From assembly GCA_022414725.1 (NCBI GenBank), contig CM039464.1, forward strand, positions 32,038,158 to 32,102,157: 64,000 nt of DNA. The letters are read 5' to 3'. This stretch comes from Microglena sp. YARC. Its lineage: Eukaryota; Chlorophyta; Chlorophyceae; Chlamydomonadales; Chlamydomonadaceae. The notes under the pieces are model-generated. The model was not told the DNA's origin and ran no database searches. It saw nothing but the letters and a program-made list of their open reading frames with translations. A program made the position numbers and the translations under genes. Shown here piece after piece: positions 42,455 to 55,300 of the stretch; the stretch's first letter is position 1, and each line of letters begins with the position of its first letter.

Positions 42455-43356
42455 GGGACTAAATCTCCAGATTTGCAGATAGCACGCAGGTAGAAGCTCC
42501 TCGGCTGCTACAGGCTAGATTGAAAGCTGGCAAACCACAGTTCAGTAGTAGCTATCACGCGAATCGAGAGTATCGCTCAAGTCGCATGTCTGGCTAATAT
42601 CTGAGGGAGGATTTCAAAAACAAGTCATCGGCCCCTACAGCTCGGGTTCAAGTAAAAACAAATGAGAGCAAGACCTCTGGAACAGATCGGTCAATTTCCA
42701 AACAAGGCAGTATGAAGGAATGGCCAAGGTCAAACCGGTTTGAGGAAGCTGAAGCTGAACTGAGGGGGTCCTCGGACAACACCGGCGGGAAGAGATCCCA
42801 ACGCCGGCGCCCACCCCTTTTTTTTGTAGAAGAAAGAGGTGGGAAAGGAATATTAGCGGATTCCAAAGCGCGACGGCTACAGGGGATGCGATCTGCGTGA
42901 AGCTGGATGGAGTTAAGACATAACTTTAAGATGGAAACTGACTCCTGTCACTCCCCATCTCCCATTCAAAACAGTGGATCACTGGGTTTTATAATTGAAA
43001 ATGCACAGAAAATTTGCTCCTGCCACTCCCTGTCTCCCATTAGATGGCTCACAAGCTCACATTAGGCCATTACCCCCTGCCAAGTTTGTACTCCTGCAGG
43101 ACAGCGCGTCACGTGGGCATGGTGGTACGCGCCGTCCGGCACCTGTTGGATCATTTTCCGACACTCGCTCTCTCCCCTGCTCAAGCGGTCTGGCCTCAAG
43201 ACTGCAAGCTAGTCCCTATTGCTATCTGGTCCCGACTTCTTCGATTTCCTTCATATTCGAATTATAGGTTTCGATTCCTCGCTTTTCCCCCCCAGGTTGC
43301 TCCGAGTGGAGGTTTTCTTTTGGACTTGTAACTCTCATTCCTTCCCCGCTAGCAGC
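42455..43356. promoter_or_regulatory. Divergent promoter region between flippase and adenylate kinase
   Basis: 902 bp separate the two ATG codons. It contains a CACGTG box at 43110-43115 and two copies of CTCC.(C/T)CTCCC(C/T).TCTCCCATT(C/A)-like sequence near 42943 and 43015. No TATA box is clear. Shared regulation is possible but inferred only from geometry. Confidence 0.45.
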
Positions 43357-46300
43357 ATGTCTTCCGGCCATACGTTCAGACAGATCTCCCATGTTCACAG
43401 GCTGATCGCGATCACCGGACGATCAGGATGGCTGCCAGCCATGCATGGAGGCGTGTCGTCCACCACCCAGCCCATGCCAACCCCCGCGGGCAGCCTACAC
43501 CAACACGCTTCCATAACCACCAATGCCTTCACCACCTCCGGTGCACCGTCAGGGGCCTCAGCCACTGCCTCGGCTTCGGGTAGCCCAGGGGGAGCGGGTA
43601 TTCGATGGGTGTTTCTCGGCCCGCCCGGGGTGGGCAAGGGGACTTATGCGTCTCGCATGGCGAAGCACTTTGGGGCGGATCACATTGCAACTGGAGACCT
43701 CATACGTGCTGAAATTAAGGCGGGGTCAGCTGTCGGGCAACAGGTGCGAGGACCACCCTTGGCACCGAGCATGGGGGGGCAACTAGGGTGCTGGGGCATG
43801 GGAACCTGGGGGTGTCTGGGTGAGTGTAGGTAACAGGGAGTGGATGTGAAGGGATGAACGGAATTGAGCACGGTTGATGTTTGAACGTGATATGTCTGAG
43901 CTTGTATGGTTGGCTGTTGGTGTGGTGGGCTGCTAGGATGCACAGGTGTGAGCAGTCATGGTTTGGCATTGGTGTTGTGGATAGTGCGCACAAGCAAGCA
44001 CGGGTCGGTGGGTTGAGATCTGCGATTTTTAATCCGCGCCATGTGACTCCAATGACTGTCAGCCTGTGGCATGGGATCTGTCACATGTCCAAAGAATAAT
44101 TTACATAAACACATAGGCGCATTTCAACATTCAGCATTTGGCTGATGCTCCACCTGAGATAGCGCACATTTGATTTGTGTGGTGCTCCACCTGAGATAGG
44201 GCACATTTGATCTGTGTGGTGCTCCACCTGAGATAGCGCACAGTTGATCTGTGTGGTGCTCCACCTGAGATAGCGCACATTTGATCTGTGTGGTGCTCCA
44301 CCTGAGATAGCGCACAGTTGATCTGTGTGGTGCTCCACCTGAGATAGCCCACGTTGGATTTGTGTGGTGCTCCACCTGAGATAGCGCACATTTGATCTGT
44401 GTGGTGCTCCACCTGAGATAGCGCACAATTGATTTGTGTGGTGCTCCACCTGAGATAGCGCACATATGATTTGTGTGGTGCTCCACCTGAGATAGCGCAC
44501 ATTTGATCTGTGTTGTGCTCCACCTGAGATAGCGCACTTTTGATTTGTGTGGTGCTCCACCTGAGATAGCGCACAATTGATTTGTGTGGTGCTCCACATG
44601 AGATAGCGCACAATTGATCTGTGTGGTGCTCCACCTGAGATAGCGCACATTTGATCTGTGTGGTGCTCCACCTGAGATAGCGCACAATTGATTTGTGTGG
44701 TGCTCCACCTGAGATAGCGCACATTTGATCTGTGTGGTGCTCCAACTGATATAGCGCACAGGTGATTTGTGTGGTGCTCCACCTGAGATAGCGCACATTT
44801 GATCTGTGTGGTGCTCCACCTGAGATAGAGCACAGGTGATCTGTGTGGAGCTCCACCTGAGATAGCGCACAGTTGATTTGTGTGGTGCTCCACCTGAGAT
44901 AGAGCACATGTGTGGTGCTCCACCTGAGATAGCGCACAATTAATTTGTGTGGTGCTCCACCTGAGATAGCGCACTTTTGATCTGTGTGGTGCTCCACCTG
45001 AGATAGCGCACAGTTGATCTGTGTGGTGCTCCACCTGAGATAGCGCACAATTGATTTGTGTGGTGCTCCACCTGAGATAGCGCACATTTGATTTGTGTGG
45101 TGCTCCACCTGAGATAGCGCACAATTGATCTGTGTGGTGCTCCACCTGAGATAGCGCACATTTGATCTGTGTGGTGCTCCACCTGAGATAGCGCACATTT
45201 GATCTGTGTGGTGCTCCACCTGAGATAGCGCACATTGATTTGTGTGGTGCTCCACCTGAGATAGCGCACATTTGATACCTGAGATAGCGCACATTTGATC
45301 TGTGTGGTGCTCCACCTGAGATAGCGCACATTTGATTTGTGTGGTGCTCCACCTGAGATAGCGCACATTAGATTTGTGTGGTGCTCCACCTGAGATAGCG
45401 CACAATTGATCTGTGTGGTGCTCCACCTGAGATAGCGCACATTTGATCTGTGTTGTGCTCCACCTGAGATAGCGCACAATTGATTTGTGTGGTGCTCCAC
45501 CTGAGATAGCGCACATTTGATCTGTGTGGTGCTCCACCTGAGATAGCGCACATTTGATCTGTGTGGTGCTCCACCTGAGATAGCGCACATTTGATCTGTG
45601 TGGTGCTCCACCTGAGATAGCGCACAGTTGATCTGTGTGGTGCTCCACCTGAGATAGCGCACATTGATTTGTGTGGTGCTCCACCTGAGATAGCGCACAT
45701 TTGATCTGTGTGGTGCTCCACCTGAGATAGCGCACATTTGATTTGTGTGGTGCTCCACCTGAGATAGCGCACAATTGATCTGTGTGGTGCTCCACCTGAG
45801 ATAGCGCACATTTGATCTGTGTGGTGCTCCACCTGAGATAGCGCACAATTGATCTGTGTGGTGCTCCACCTGAGATAGCGCACAGTTGATTTGTGTGGTG
45901 CTCCACCTGAGATAGCGCACAATTTGATCTTGTGTGGTGCTCCACCTGAGATAGCGCACATTTGATCTGTGTGGTGCTCCACCTGAGATAGCGCACATTT
46001 GATTTGTGTGGTGCTCCACCTGAGATAGCGCACATTGATCTGTGTGGTGCTCCACCTGAGATAGCGCACATTGATTTGTGTGGTGCTCCACCTGAGATAG
46101 CGCACATTTGATCTGTGTGGTGCTCCACCTGAGATAGCGCACATTTGATTTGTGTGGTGCTCCACCTGAGATAGCGCACATTGATCTGTGTGGTGCTCCA
46201 CCTGAGATAGCGCACAATTTGATTTGTGTGGTGCTCCACCTGAGATAGCGCACATTTGATCTGTGTGGTGCTCCACCTGAGATAGCGCACATTTGATCTT

Positions 46301-49300
46301 GTGTGGTGCTCCACCTGAGATAGCGCACATTTGATCTGTGTGGTGCTCCACCTGAGATAGCGCACATTTGATTTGTGTGGTGCTCCACCTGAGATAGAGC
46401 ACATTTGATTGTGTGGTGCTCCACCTGAGATAGCGCACATTGATCTTGTGTGGTGCTCCACCTGAGATAGCGCACATTTGATCTGTGTGGTGCTCCACCT
46501 GAGATAGCGCACAATTTGATTTGTGTGGTGCTCCACCTGAGATAGCGCACATTTGATCTGTGTGGTGCTCCACCTGAGATAGCGCACATTTGATCTGTGT
46601 GGTGCTCCACCTGAGATAGCGCACATTTGATCTGTGTGGTGCTCCACCTGAGATAGCGCACATTTGATCTGTGTGGTGCTCCACCTGAGATAGCGCTTGA
46701 TTGTGGGTGCTCCCACCTGAGATAGCGCACAGTTGATCTGTGTGGTGCTCCACCTGAGATAGCGCACATTTGATCTGTGTGGTGCTCCACCTGAGATAGC
46801 GCACATTTGATTTGTGTGGTGCTCCACCTGAGATAGCGCACATTTGATTGTGTGGTGCTCCACCTGAGATAGCGCACATTTGATCTGTGTGGTGCTCCAC
46901 CTGAGATAGCGCACAATTGATTTGTGTGGTGCTCCACCTGAGATAGCGCACATTTGATTTGTGTGGTGCTCCACCTGAGATAGCGCACAATTGATCTGTG
47001 TGGTGCTCCACCTGAGATAGCGCACTTTTGATCTGTGTGGTGCTCCACCTGAGATAGCGCACATTTGATCTGTGTGGTGCTCCACCTGAGATAGCGCACA
47101 ATTGATTTGTGTGGTGCTCCACCTGAGATAGCGCACATTTGATTTGTGTGGTGCTCCACCTGAGATAGCGCACATTTGATCTGTGTGGTGCTCCACCTGA
47201 GATAGCGCACATTGATTTGTGTGGTGCTCACCTGAGATAGCGCACATTTGATCTGTGTGGTGCTCCACCTGAGATAGCGCACATTGATTTGTGTGGTGCT
47301 CCACCTGAGATAGCGCACATTGATTGTGTGGTGCTCCACCTGAGATAGCGCACATTTGATCTGTGTGGTGCTCCACCTGAGATAGCGCACATTTGATTTG
47401 TGTGGTGCTCCACCTGAGATAGCGCACATTTGATCTGTGTGGTGCTCCACCTGAGATAGCGCACAATTGATCTGTGTGGTGCTCCACCTGAGATAGCGCA
47501 CATTGATCTGTGTGGTGCTCCACCTGAGATAGCGCACATTTGATCTGTGTGGTGCTCCACCTGAGATAGCGCACAATTGATTTGTGTGGTGCTCCACCTG
47601 AGATAGCGCACAGTTTGATTTGTGTGGTGCTCCACCTGAGATAGCGCACATTTGATCTGTGTGGTGCTCCACCTGAGATAGCGCACAATTGATTTGTGTG
47701 GTGCTCCACCTGAGATAGCGCACATTTGATTTGTGTGGTGCTCCACCTGAGATAGCGCACAATTGATCTGTGTGGTGCTCCACCTGAGATAGCGCACATT
47801 TGATCTGTGTGGTGCTCCACCTGAGATAGCGCACAATTGATTTGTGTGGTGCTCCACCTGAGATAGGCACATTTGATCTGTGTGGTGCTCCACCTGAGAT
47901 AGCGCACATTGATTGTGTGGTGCTCCACCTGAGATAGCGCACATTTGATCTGTGTGGTGCTCCACCTGAGATAGCGCACATTTGATTTGTGTGGTGCTCC
48001 ACCTGAGATAGCGCACAGGTGATCTGTGTGGTGCTCCACCTGAGATAGCGCACAGTTGATTTGTGTGGTGCTCCACCTGAGATAGCGCACATTTGATCTG
48101 TGTGGTGCTCCACCTGAGATAGCGCACAATTGATTGTGTGGTGCTCCACCTGAGATAGCGCACAGATTGTGTGGTGCTCCACCTGAGATAGCGCACAATT
48201 GATTTGTGTGGTGCTCCACCTGAGATAGCGCACATTTGATCTGTGTGGTGCTCCACCTGAGATAGCGCTCCACCTGAGATAGCGCACATTGATTGTGTGG
48301 TGCTCCACCTGAGATAGCGCACAGTCTGAGATAGCGCACATGATTGTGTGGTGCTCCACCTGAGATAGCGCACATTGATGTGTGGTGCTCCACCTGAGAT
48401 AGTTTGATCTGTGTGGTGCTCCACCTGAGATAGTTGATTGTGTGGTGCTCCACCTGAGATAGCGCACATGATGATGTGGTGCTCCACCTGAGATTGATCT
48501 GTGTGGTGCTCCACCTGAGATAGCGCACATTTGATTGTGTGGTGCTCCACCTGAGATAGAGCATTGATCTGTGTGGTGCTCCACCTGAGATAGCGCACAG
48601 TTGATTTGTGTGGTGCTCCACCTGAGATAGGCACATTTGATCTGTGTGGTGCTCCACCTGAGATAGCGCACAATTGATTTGTGTGGTGCTCCACCTGAGA
48701 TAGCGCACATTTGATCTCTGTGTGGTGCTCCACCTGAGATAGCGCACATTTGATCTGTGTGGTGCTCCACCTGAGATAGCGCACATTTGATCTGTGTGGT
48801 GCTCCACCTGAGATAGCGCACATTTGATCTTGTGTGGTGCTCCACCTGAGATAGCGCACATTTGATTGTGTGGTGCTCCACCTGAGATAGAGCACATGAT
48901 CTGTGTGGTGCTCCACCTGAGATAGCCTGACCTGAGATAGCGCACAATTGGATTTGTGTGGTGCTCCACCTGAGTTAGCGCACAATTGATCTGTGTGGTG
49001 CTCCACCTGAGATAGCGCACAGTTGATCTGTGTGGTGCTCCACCTGAGATAGCGCACAATTGATCTGTGTGGTGCTCCACCTGAGATAGAGCACAGGTGA
49101 TCTGTGTGGTGCTCCACCTGAGATAGAGCACAGTTTATTTGTGTGGTCCTCCACCTGAGATAGCCTACATTTGATCTGTGTGGTGCTCCACCTGAGATAG
49201 CGCACAATTGATTTGTGTGGTGCTCCACCTGAGTTAGCGCACATTTGATCTGTGTGGTGCTCCACCTGAGATAGCGCACATTTGATCTGTGTGGTGCTCC

Positions 49301-52300
49301 ACCTGAGATAGCGCATAATTGATCTGTGTGGTGCTCCACCTGAGATAGCGCACAGTTGATTTGTGTGGTGCTCCACCTGAGATAGCCCACAATTGATCTG
49401 TGTGGTGCTCCACCTGAGATAGCGCACATTTGATCTGTGTGGTGCTCCACCTGAGATAGAGCACAGGTGATCTGTGTGGTGCTCCACCTGAGATAGCCCA
49501 CGTTTGATCTGTGTGGTGCTCCACCTGAGATAGCGCACATTTGATCTGTGTGGTGCTCCACCTGAGATAGCGCACATTTGATTTGTGTGGTGCTCCACCT
49601 GAGATAGAGCACAGGTGATCTGTGTGGTGCTCCACCTGAGATAGCGCACAGTTGATTTGTGTGGTGCTCCACCTGAGATAGCGCACATTTGATCTGTGTG
49701 GTGCTCCACCTGAGATAGCGCACAATTGATTTGTGTGGTGCTCCACCTGAGATAGAGCACAGGTGATCTGTGTTGTGCTCCACCTGAGATAGCGCACAGT
49801 TGATTTGTGTGGTGCTCCACCTGAGATAGCGCACATTTGATCTGTGTGGAGCACCACCTGAGATAGCGCACAATTGATTTGTGTGGTGCTCCACCTGAGA
49901 TAGCGCACATTTGATCTGTGTGGTGCTCCACCTGAGATAGCGCACATTTGATCTGTGTGGTGCTCCACCTGAGATAGCGCACATTTGATTTGTGTGGTGC
50001 TCCACCTGATATAGCGCACAGTTGATCTGTGTGGTGCTCCACCTGAGATAGCGCACATTTGATCTGTGTGGTGCTCCACCTGAGATAGAGCACAGGTGAT
50101 CTGTGTGGTGCTCCACCTGAGATAGCGCACAGTTTATTTGTGTGGTCCTCCACCTGAGATAGCCTACATTTGATCTGTGTGGTGCTCCACCTGAGATAGC
50201 GCACAATTGATTTGTGTGGTGCTCCACCTGAGTTAGCGCACAATTGATCTGTGTGGTGCTCCACCTGAGATAGCGCACATTTGATCTGTGTGGTGCTCCA
50301 CCTGAGATAGCGCATAATTGATCTGTGTGGTGCTCCACCTGAGATAGCGCACAGTTGATTTGTGTGGTGCTCCACCTGAGATAGCCCACAATTGATCTGT
50401 GTGGTGCTCCACCTGAGATAGCGCACATTTGATCTGTGTGGTGCTCCACCTGAGATAGCGCACAATTGATTTGGTGCTCCATCCTGATATAGCGCACAGT
50501 TGATCTGTGTGGTGCTCCACCTGAGATAGCGCACAATTGATTTGTGTGGTGCTCCACCTGAGATAGCGCACATTTGATCTGTGTGGTGCTCCACCTGAGA
50601 TAGCGCACATTTGATTTGTGTGGTGCTCCACCTGAGATAGCGCACAGTTGATCTGTGTGGTGCTCCACCTGAGATAGCGCACATTTGATTTGTGTGGTGC
50701 TCCACCTGAGATAGCGCACATTTGTGTGCTCCATCGCACAATGTGTGGTGCTCCACCTGAGATAGCGCACAATTGATGAGATTGTGTGGTGCTCCACCTG
50801 AGATAGCGCACATTTGATCTGTGTGGTGCTCCACCTGAGATAGCGCACAATTGATTAGTGTGGTGCTCCACCTGAGATAGCGCACAATTGATCTGTGTGG
50901 TGCTCCACCTGAGATAGCGCACATTTGATCTGTGTGGTGCTCCACCTGAGATAGCGCACATTTGATTTGTGTGGTGCTCCACCTGAGATAGCGCACAATT
51001 GATCTGTGTGGTGCTCCACCTGAGGTAGTGCACAGTTGATCTGTGTGGTGCTCCACCTGAGATAGCGCACATTTGATTTGTGTGGTGCTCCACCTGAGAT
51101 AGCGCACAATTGATCTGTGTGGTGCTCCACCTGAGGTAGTGCACATTTGATCTGTGTGGTGCTCCACCTGAGATAGCGCACATTTGATCTGTGTGGTGCT
51201 CCACCTGAGGTATGTCGGGACTAGCTGACTGGTAGGTCAGTCTCACTGACTGTGGCGTGTCCACGTACATGTCGCCGCAGTCCTAGACCCGTAACCTCAT
51301 CTCTCTCTCCACTCAAAGAGTGTCATTCTAACAAGGTAGCGCACAATTGAACCGCAACATAGGATCTGTACTGCATGTATTTGCCAAATGTATGTATGTT
51401 ACAGTCCAGGGGTTGGCCAAATAGGCTGAAGGGACTTGCCCAACTGTGATAGGAAGGGTTTCCAAAGAAAAAGCCTTGATGAACTGAACCCCATTCCACA
51501 TGCCACATGCCATCCCACTTGGCAGCTGCTACAAAGCGTTTTGGGCGGATGTGTCAGGTCAGCATTGGTCATCCAGTGGTGCAAGCTAGTGGGGTTGTAC
51601 TTGATTGAGTTGTTTTACTTGATTTATAGCGTTTTGGGCGGATGTGTCAGGTCAGCATAGGTCATCCAGAGGTGCAAGCTAGTGGGATGGTCCTTGATTG
51701 AGTTGTTTTACTTGATTTATAGCGTCTTGGGCGGATGTGTCAGGTCAGCATTGGTCACCCAGAGGTGCAAGCTAGTGGGATGGTCCTTGATTGAGTTGTT
51801 TTACTTGATTTATAGCGTTTTGGGCGGATGTGTCAGGTCAGCATTGGTCATCCAGAGGTGCAAGCTAGTGGGATGGTCCTTGATTGAGTTGCATGACTTG
51901 ATTTAAAGCGTTTGGTGCGTAGGTGTCAGGTCGGCATTGGCCACCCAGAGGTGCAAGCTAGTGGGATGGTGCTTGATTGAGTTGTTTTACTTGATTTATA
52001 GCGTTTTGGGCGGATGTGTCAGGTCAGCATTGGTCACCCAGAGGTGCAAGCTAGTGGGATGGTCCTTGATTGAGTTGTTTTACTTGATTTATAGCGTTTT
52101 GGGCGGATGTGTCAGGTCAGCATTGGTCATCCAGAGGTGCAAGCTAGTGGGATGGTCCTTGATTGAGTTGCATGACTTGATTTAAAGCGTTTGGTGCGTA
52201 GGTGTCAGGTCGGCATTGGCCACCCAGAGGTGCAAGCTAGTGGGATGGTGCTTGATTGAGTTGTTTTACTTGATTTATAGCGTTTTGGGCGGATGTGTCA

Positions 52301-55300
52301 GGTCAGCTTTGGTCACCCAGAGGTGCAAGCTAGTGGGATGGTCCTTGATTGAGTTGTTTTACTTGATTTATAGCGTTTTGGGCCGATGTGTCAGGTCAGC
52401 ACTGGTCACCTAGTGGCATTTTACTTGGCACTTGCATTTACACTTGACTTAACACTTTAATTTGCATTTTACTTGGCAGCTGCTACAAATGGAGAATGCA
52501 GGAAATACTGTACTGCATGTGTTTGCCACATGCAAACCCATTTAGCAGCATTTTACTTGGCAGCTGCTACAAATGGTGAATGCAGGGAGTTGGGCATTTA
52601 TACATTATTTTTCTAACAAGCCGCAGTACAGAAACTGTACTGCATGAGTTGGCCACATGCAAACCCCCATTTAGCAGCATTTTACTTGGCAGCTGCTACA
52701 ATTGGTGAATGCAGGGAGGTTGGCTTTGATAAATTATTTGTCAAACAACATATGATTCATAATCAAAAACATAGTAAAAAAACTATGATATTTTTAAAAA
52801 TATATTTCAAATGTGTTGTTCATTCTTTGCAGCTGCACCAAATGGTGTAGTTGTATACCAAGTCGCTTTGAGGATGTAGGGTCGGGGGTTCGATTCCCTC
52901 TACGGTCGCCCTAAGCGTTGCAGGTCAACGGCGATGGTAGCTTGCCCAGTTGAGGTAGAAGACCGCTCTGTACCCACGTATGACGGGTTCCCTTTATTCC
53001 CTTTATCCTTAACAGGAGTATCATTACCTTTTTTAATTTCAAATGTGTTGTACATTCTTTGTAGCTGCAACAAATGGTGAGCGAAGATATTTTTTTAAAG
53101 ATATATTTCAAATTTGTTGTACATTCTTTGCAGCTGCAACAAATGGTGAATGAAGGGAAGCTGGTCCCGGATGATGTGGTGATAGAGCTCCTAAACAAGC
53201 GCCTGCAGAGCTGCTCGTCCTCTGGCTCAGCAGGATACATTTTGGATGGATTCCCTAGAACACAACATCAGGTGTGAGCATATTTTGAGATGAAGCCTGA
53301 CACGTCAGCCAACTGTTTCACAACTAACTGGCTTCGGTCAGCTCCATAGTTGCCACCTGTTGTTCTGTTGCCAACACTCTCCGCCACTTTTTCGTGTCGC
53401 TTGCAATGCTGTATAGGACTTGTTTTTTGCTTGAATTGTCATTATGCCCTCCTCCCATGCGTATGTATGTTCCTGCCCAGAGTTAGCCAAATGAGCCTAA
53501 GGGACTTGCCCAACTTCGAACAAACAGGATCAGCTCTGCATTACCAGGAGGGGCTAATTGAAAGAACATTAGATAACACACACATACACACAAGCACACA
53601 CAGCCCCCCCCCACCCCCACCCCACACACACACACACACACACAAGCCCGACGCCCAATCCCGATCGCGAGCATGTCCCGGCCAGTGTTTGAATTATTTT
53701 CCTTGTTCACCCTTTATCGAGCCTCCTCAACACCAGCCCAACATGGATAGATCCAATGAAGTGTTTCTGTGTTGGGCTGCACATGGCAGCTTCCAGCTAG
53801 CTCCATCAACCAACCACTGGGTTCAGACGCACTTAGGGATTTTCAGCTGCACTTCAATTCCTGTCATGTCAGTTTTTAGACACACTAGCTAGCTTCAGAT
53901 TCCACCTGTGGACAGGTAAAGGGAGCCACCTAGAAGCTGCTACGAGTAGCCCAAAACAGAAGCGTCGATCCCATCAGTGAATTGCCTCTTGCACTGCTTG
54001 TAAAGTGAGAGTTGATATTGATTGTTTGAGGTTGGTCAAGTCTCTATAGCCAAAGTGGCTGCCCCTGGACTGTAACCTACACGTGCAATGCCCTGCTCTC
54101 ATAAATGAATTGCCTCTTGCACTGCTTGTAAAGTGAGAGTTGATATTGATTGTTTGAGGTTGGTCAAGTCTCTAAAGCCAAAGTGGCTGCCCCTGGACTG
54201 TTACCTACACGTGCAATGCCCTGCTCTCATAAATGAATTGCCTCTTGCACTGCTTGTAAAGTGAGAGTTGATATTGATTGTTTGAGGTTGGTCAAGTCTC
54301 TAAAGCCAAAGTGGCTGCCCCTGGACTGTAGCCTACACGTACAATGCCCTCCTCTCATAAATGAATTGCCTCTTGCACTGCTTGTGAGAGTTGATATTGA
54401 TTGTTTGAGGTTGGTCAAGTCTCTATAGCCAAAGTGGCTGCCCCTGGACTGTAACCTACACATACAATGCCCTCCTCTCATAAATGAATTGCCTCTTGCA
54501 CTGCTTGTGAGAGTTGATATTGATTGTTTGAGGTTGGTCAAGTCTCTTTAGCCAAAGTGGCTGCCCCTGGACTGTAACCTACACGTACAATGCCCTCCTC
54601 TCATAAATGAATTGCCTCTTGCACTGCTTGTAAAGTGAGAGTTGATATTCATTGTTTGAGGTTGGTCAAGTCTCTTTAGCCAAAATGGCTGCCCCTGGAC
54701 TGTAACCTACACATACAATGCCCTCCTCTCATGGATGAATGAATTGCATCTTGCATTGCTCACACATTTTGGTGCCACAGCATGAATCACCTACTGCATC
54801 GCTCTCAAATGTGTTGTACATCTGAATGAATTGCCTTTTGCTCAGCTCAGTACGTGTGGTGCTACTGCATGAATGGATCCCTCTTGCACCGATCATAACT
54901 TTTGGTACAACTGGATGAATTGCCTCTTGCACAGCTCATTTGTTTTTGTACTACTGCATGAATGAATTGCCTCATGCACCCAGGCTTGCACCGCTCGTAC
55001 ATTTTGGTACTTCTGCATGAGTTGCCTCTTACACAGTTCATTTTTTTCGTACTACTGCGTGAATAATTGCCTCATACACCCAGGCTTGCACTGCTCGTAA
55101 TTTTTGTTACTTCTGCTTAAATTGCCTCTTCCACGGCTCATACATTGTGGTGCTACTGCATGAATTTATTACCTCTTGCACCGCTCTCATGTTTTGGTAC
55201 TACTACATGAATTAAATCTTGCAGAGCTCGTACATTTTGGTGCCTCAGCATGAATCGCCTCTTGCACCGCTCCCAATTTTTTCATACGACAGCATGAATT

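Noticed and set aside
44137..51212. Resemblance to a CRISPR array
   Set aside because: The 37-bp units abut directly without unique spacers, the context is a eukaryotic intron, and no cas genes are present.
44081..51270. Minus-strand open frames of 271 to 1666 codons
   Set aside because: They are pure translations of the 37-bp tandem repeat, open in all frames, inside an adenylate kinase intron, with no start context or family.
51436..52413. Plus-strand frames with repeated WSLIELFYLIYSVLGG
   Set aside because: The 93-bp repeat is a multiple of three, so any open phase persists; it lies in an intron of adenylate kinase.
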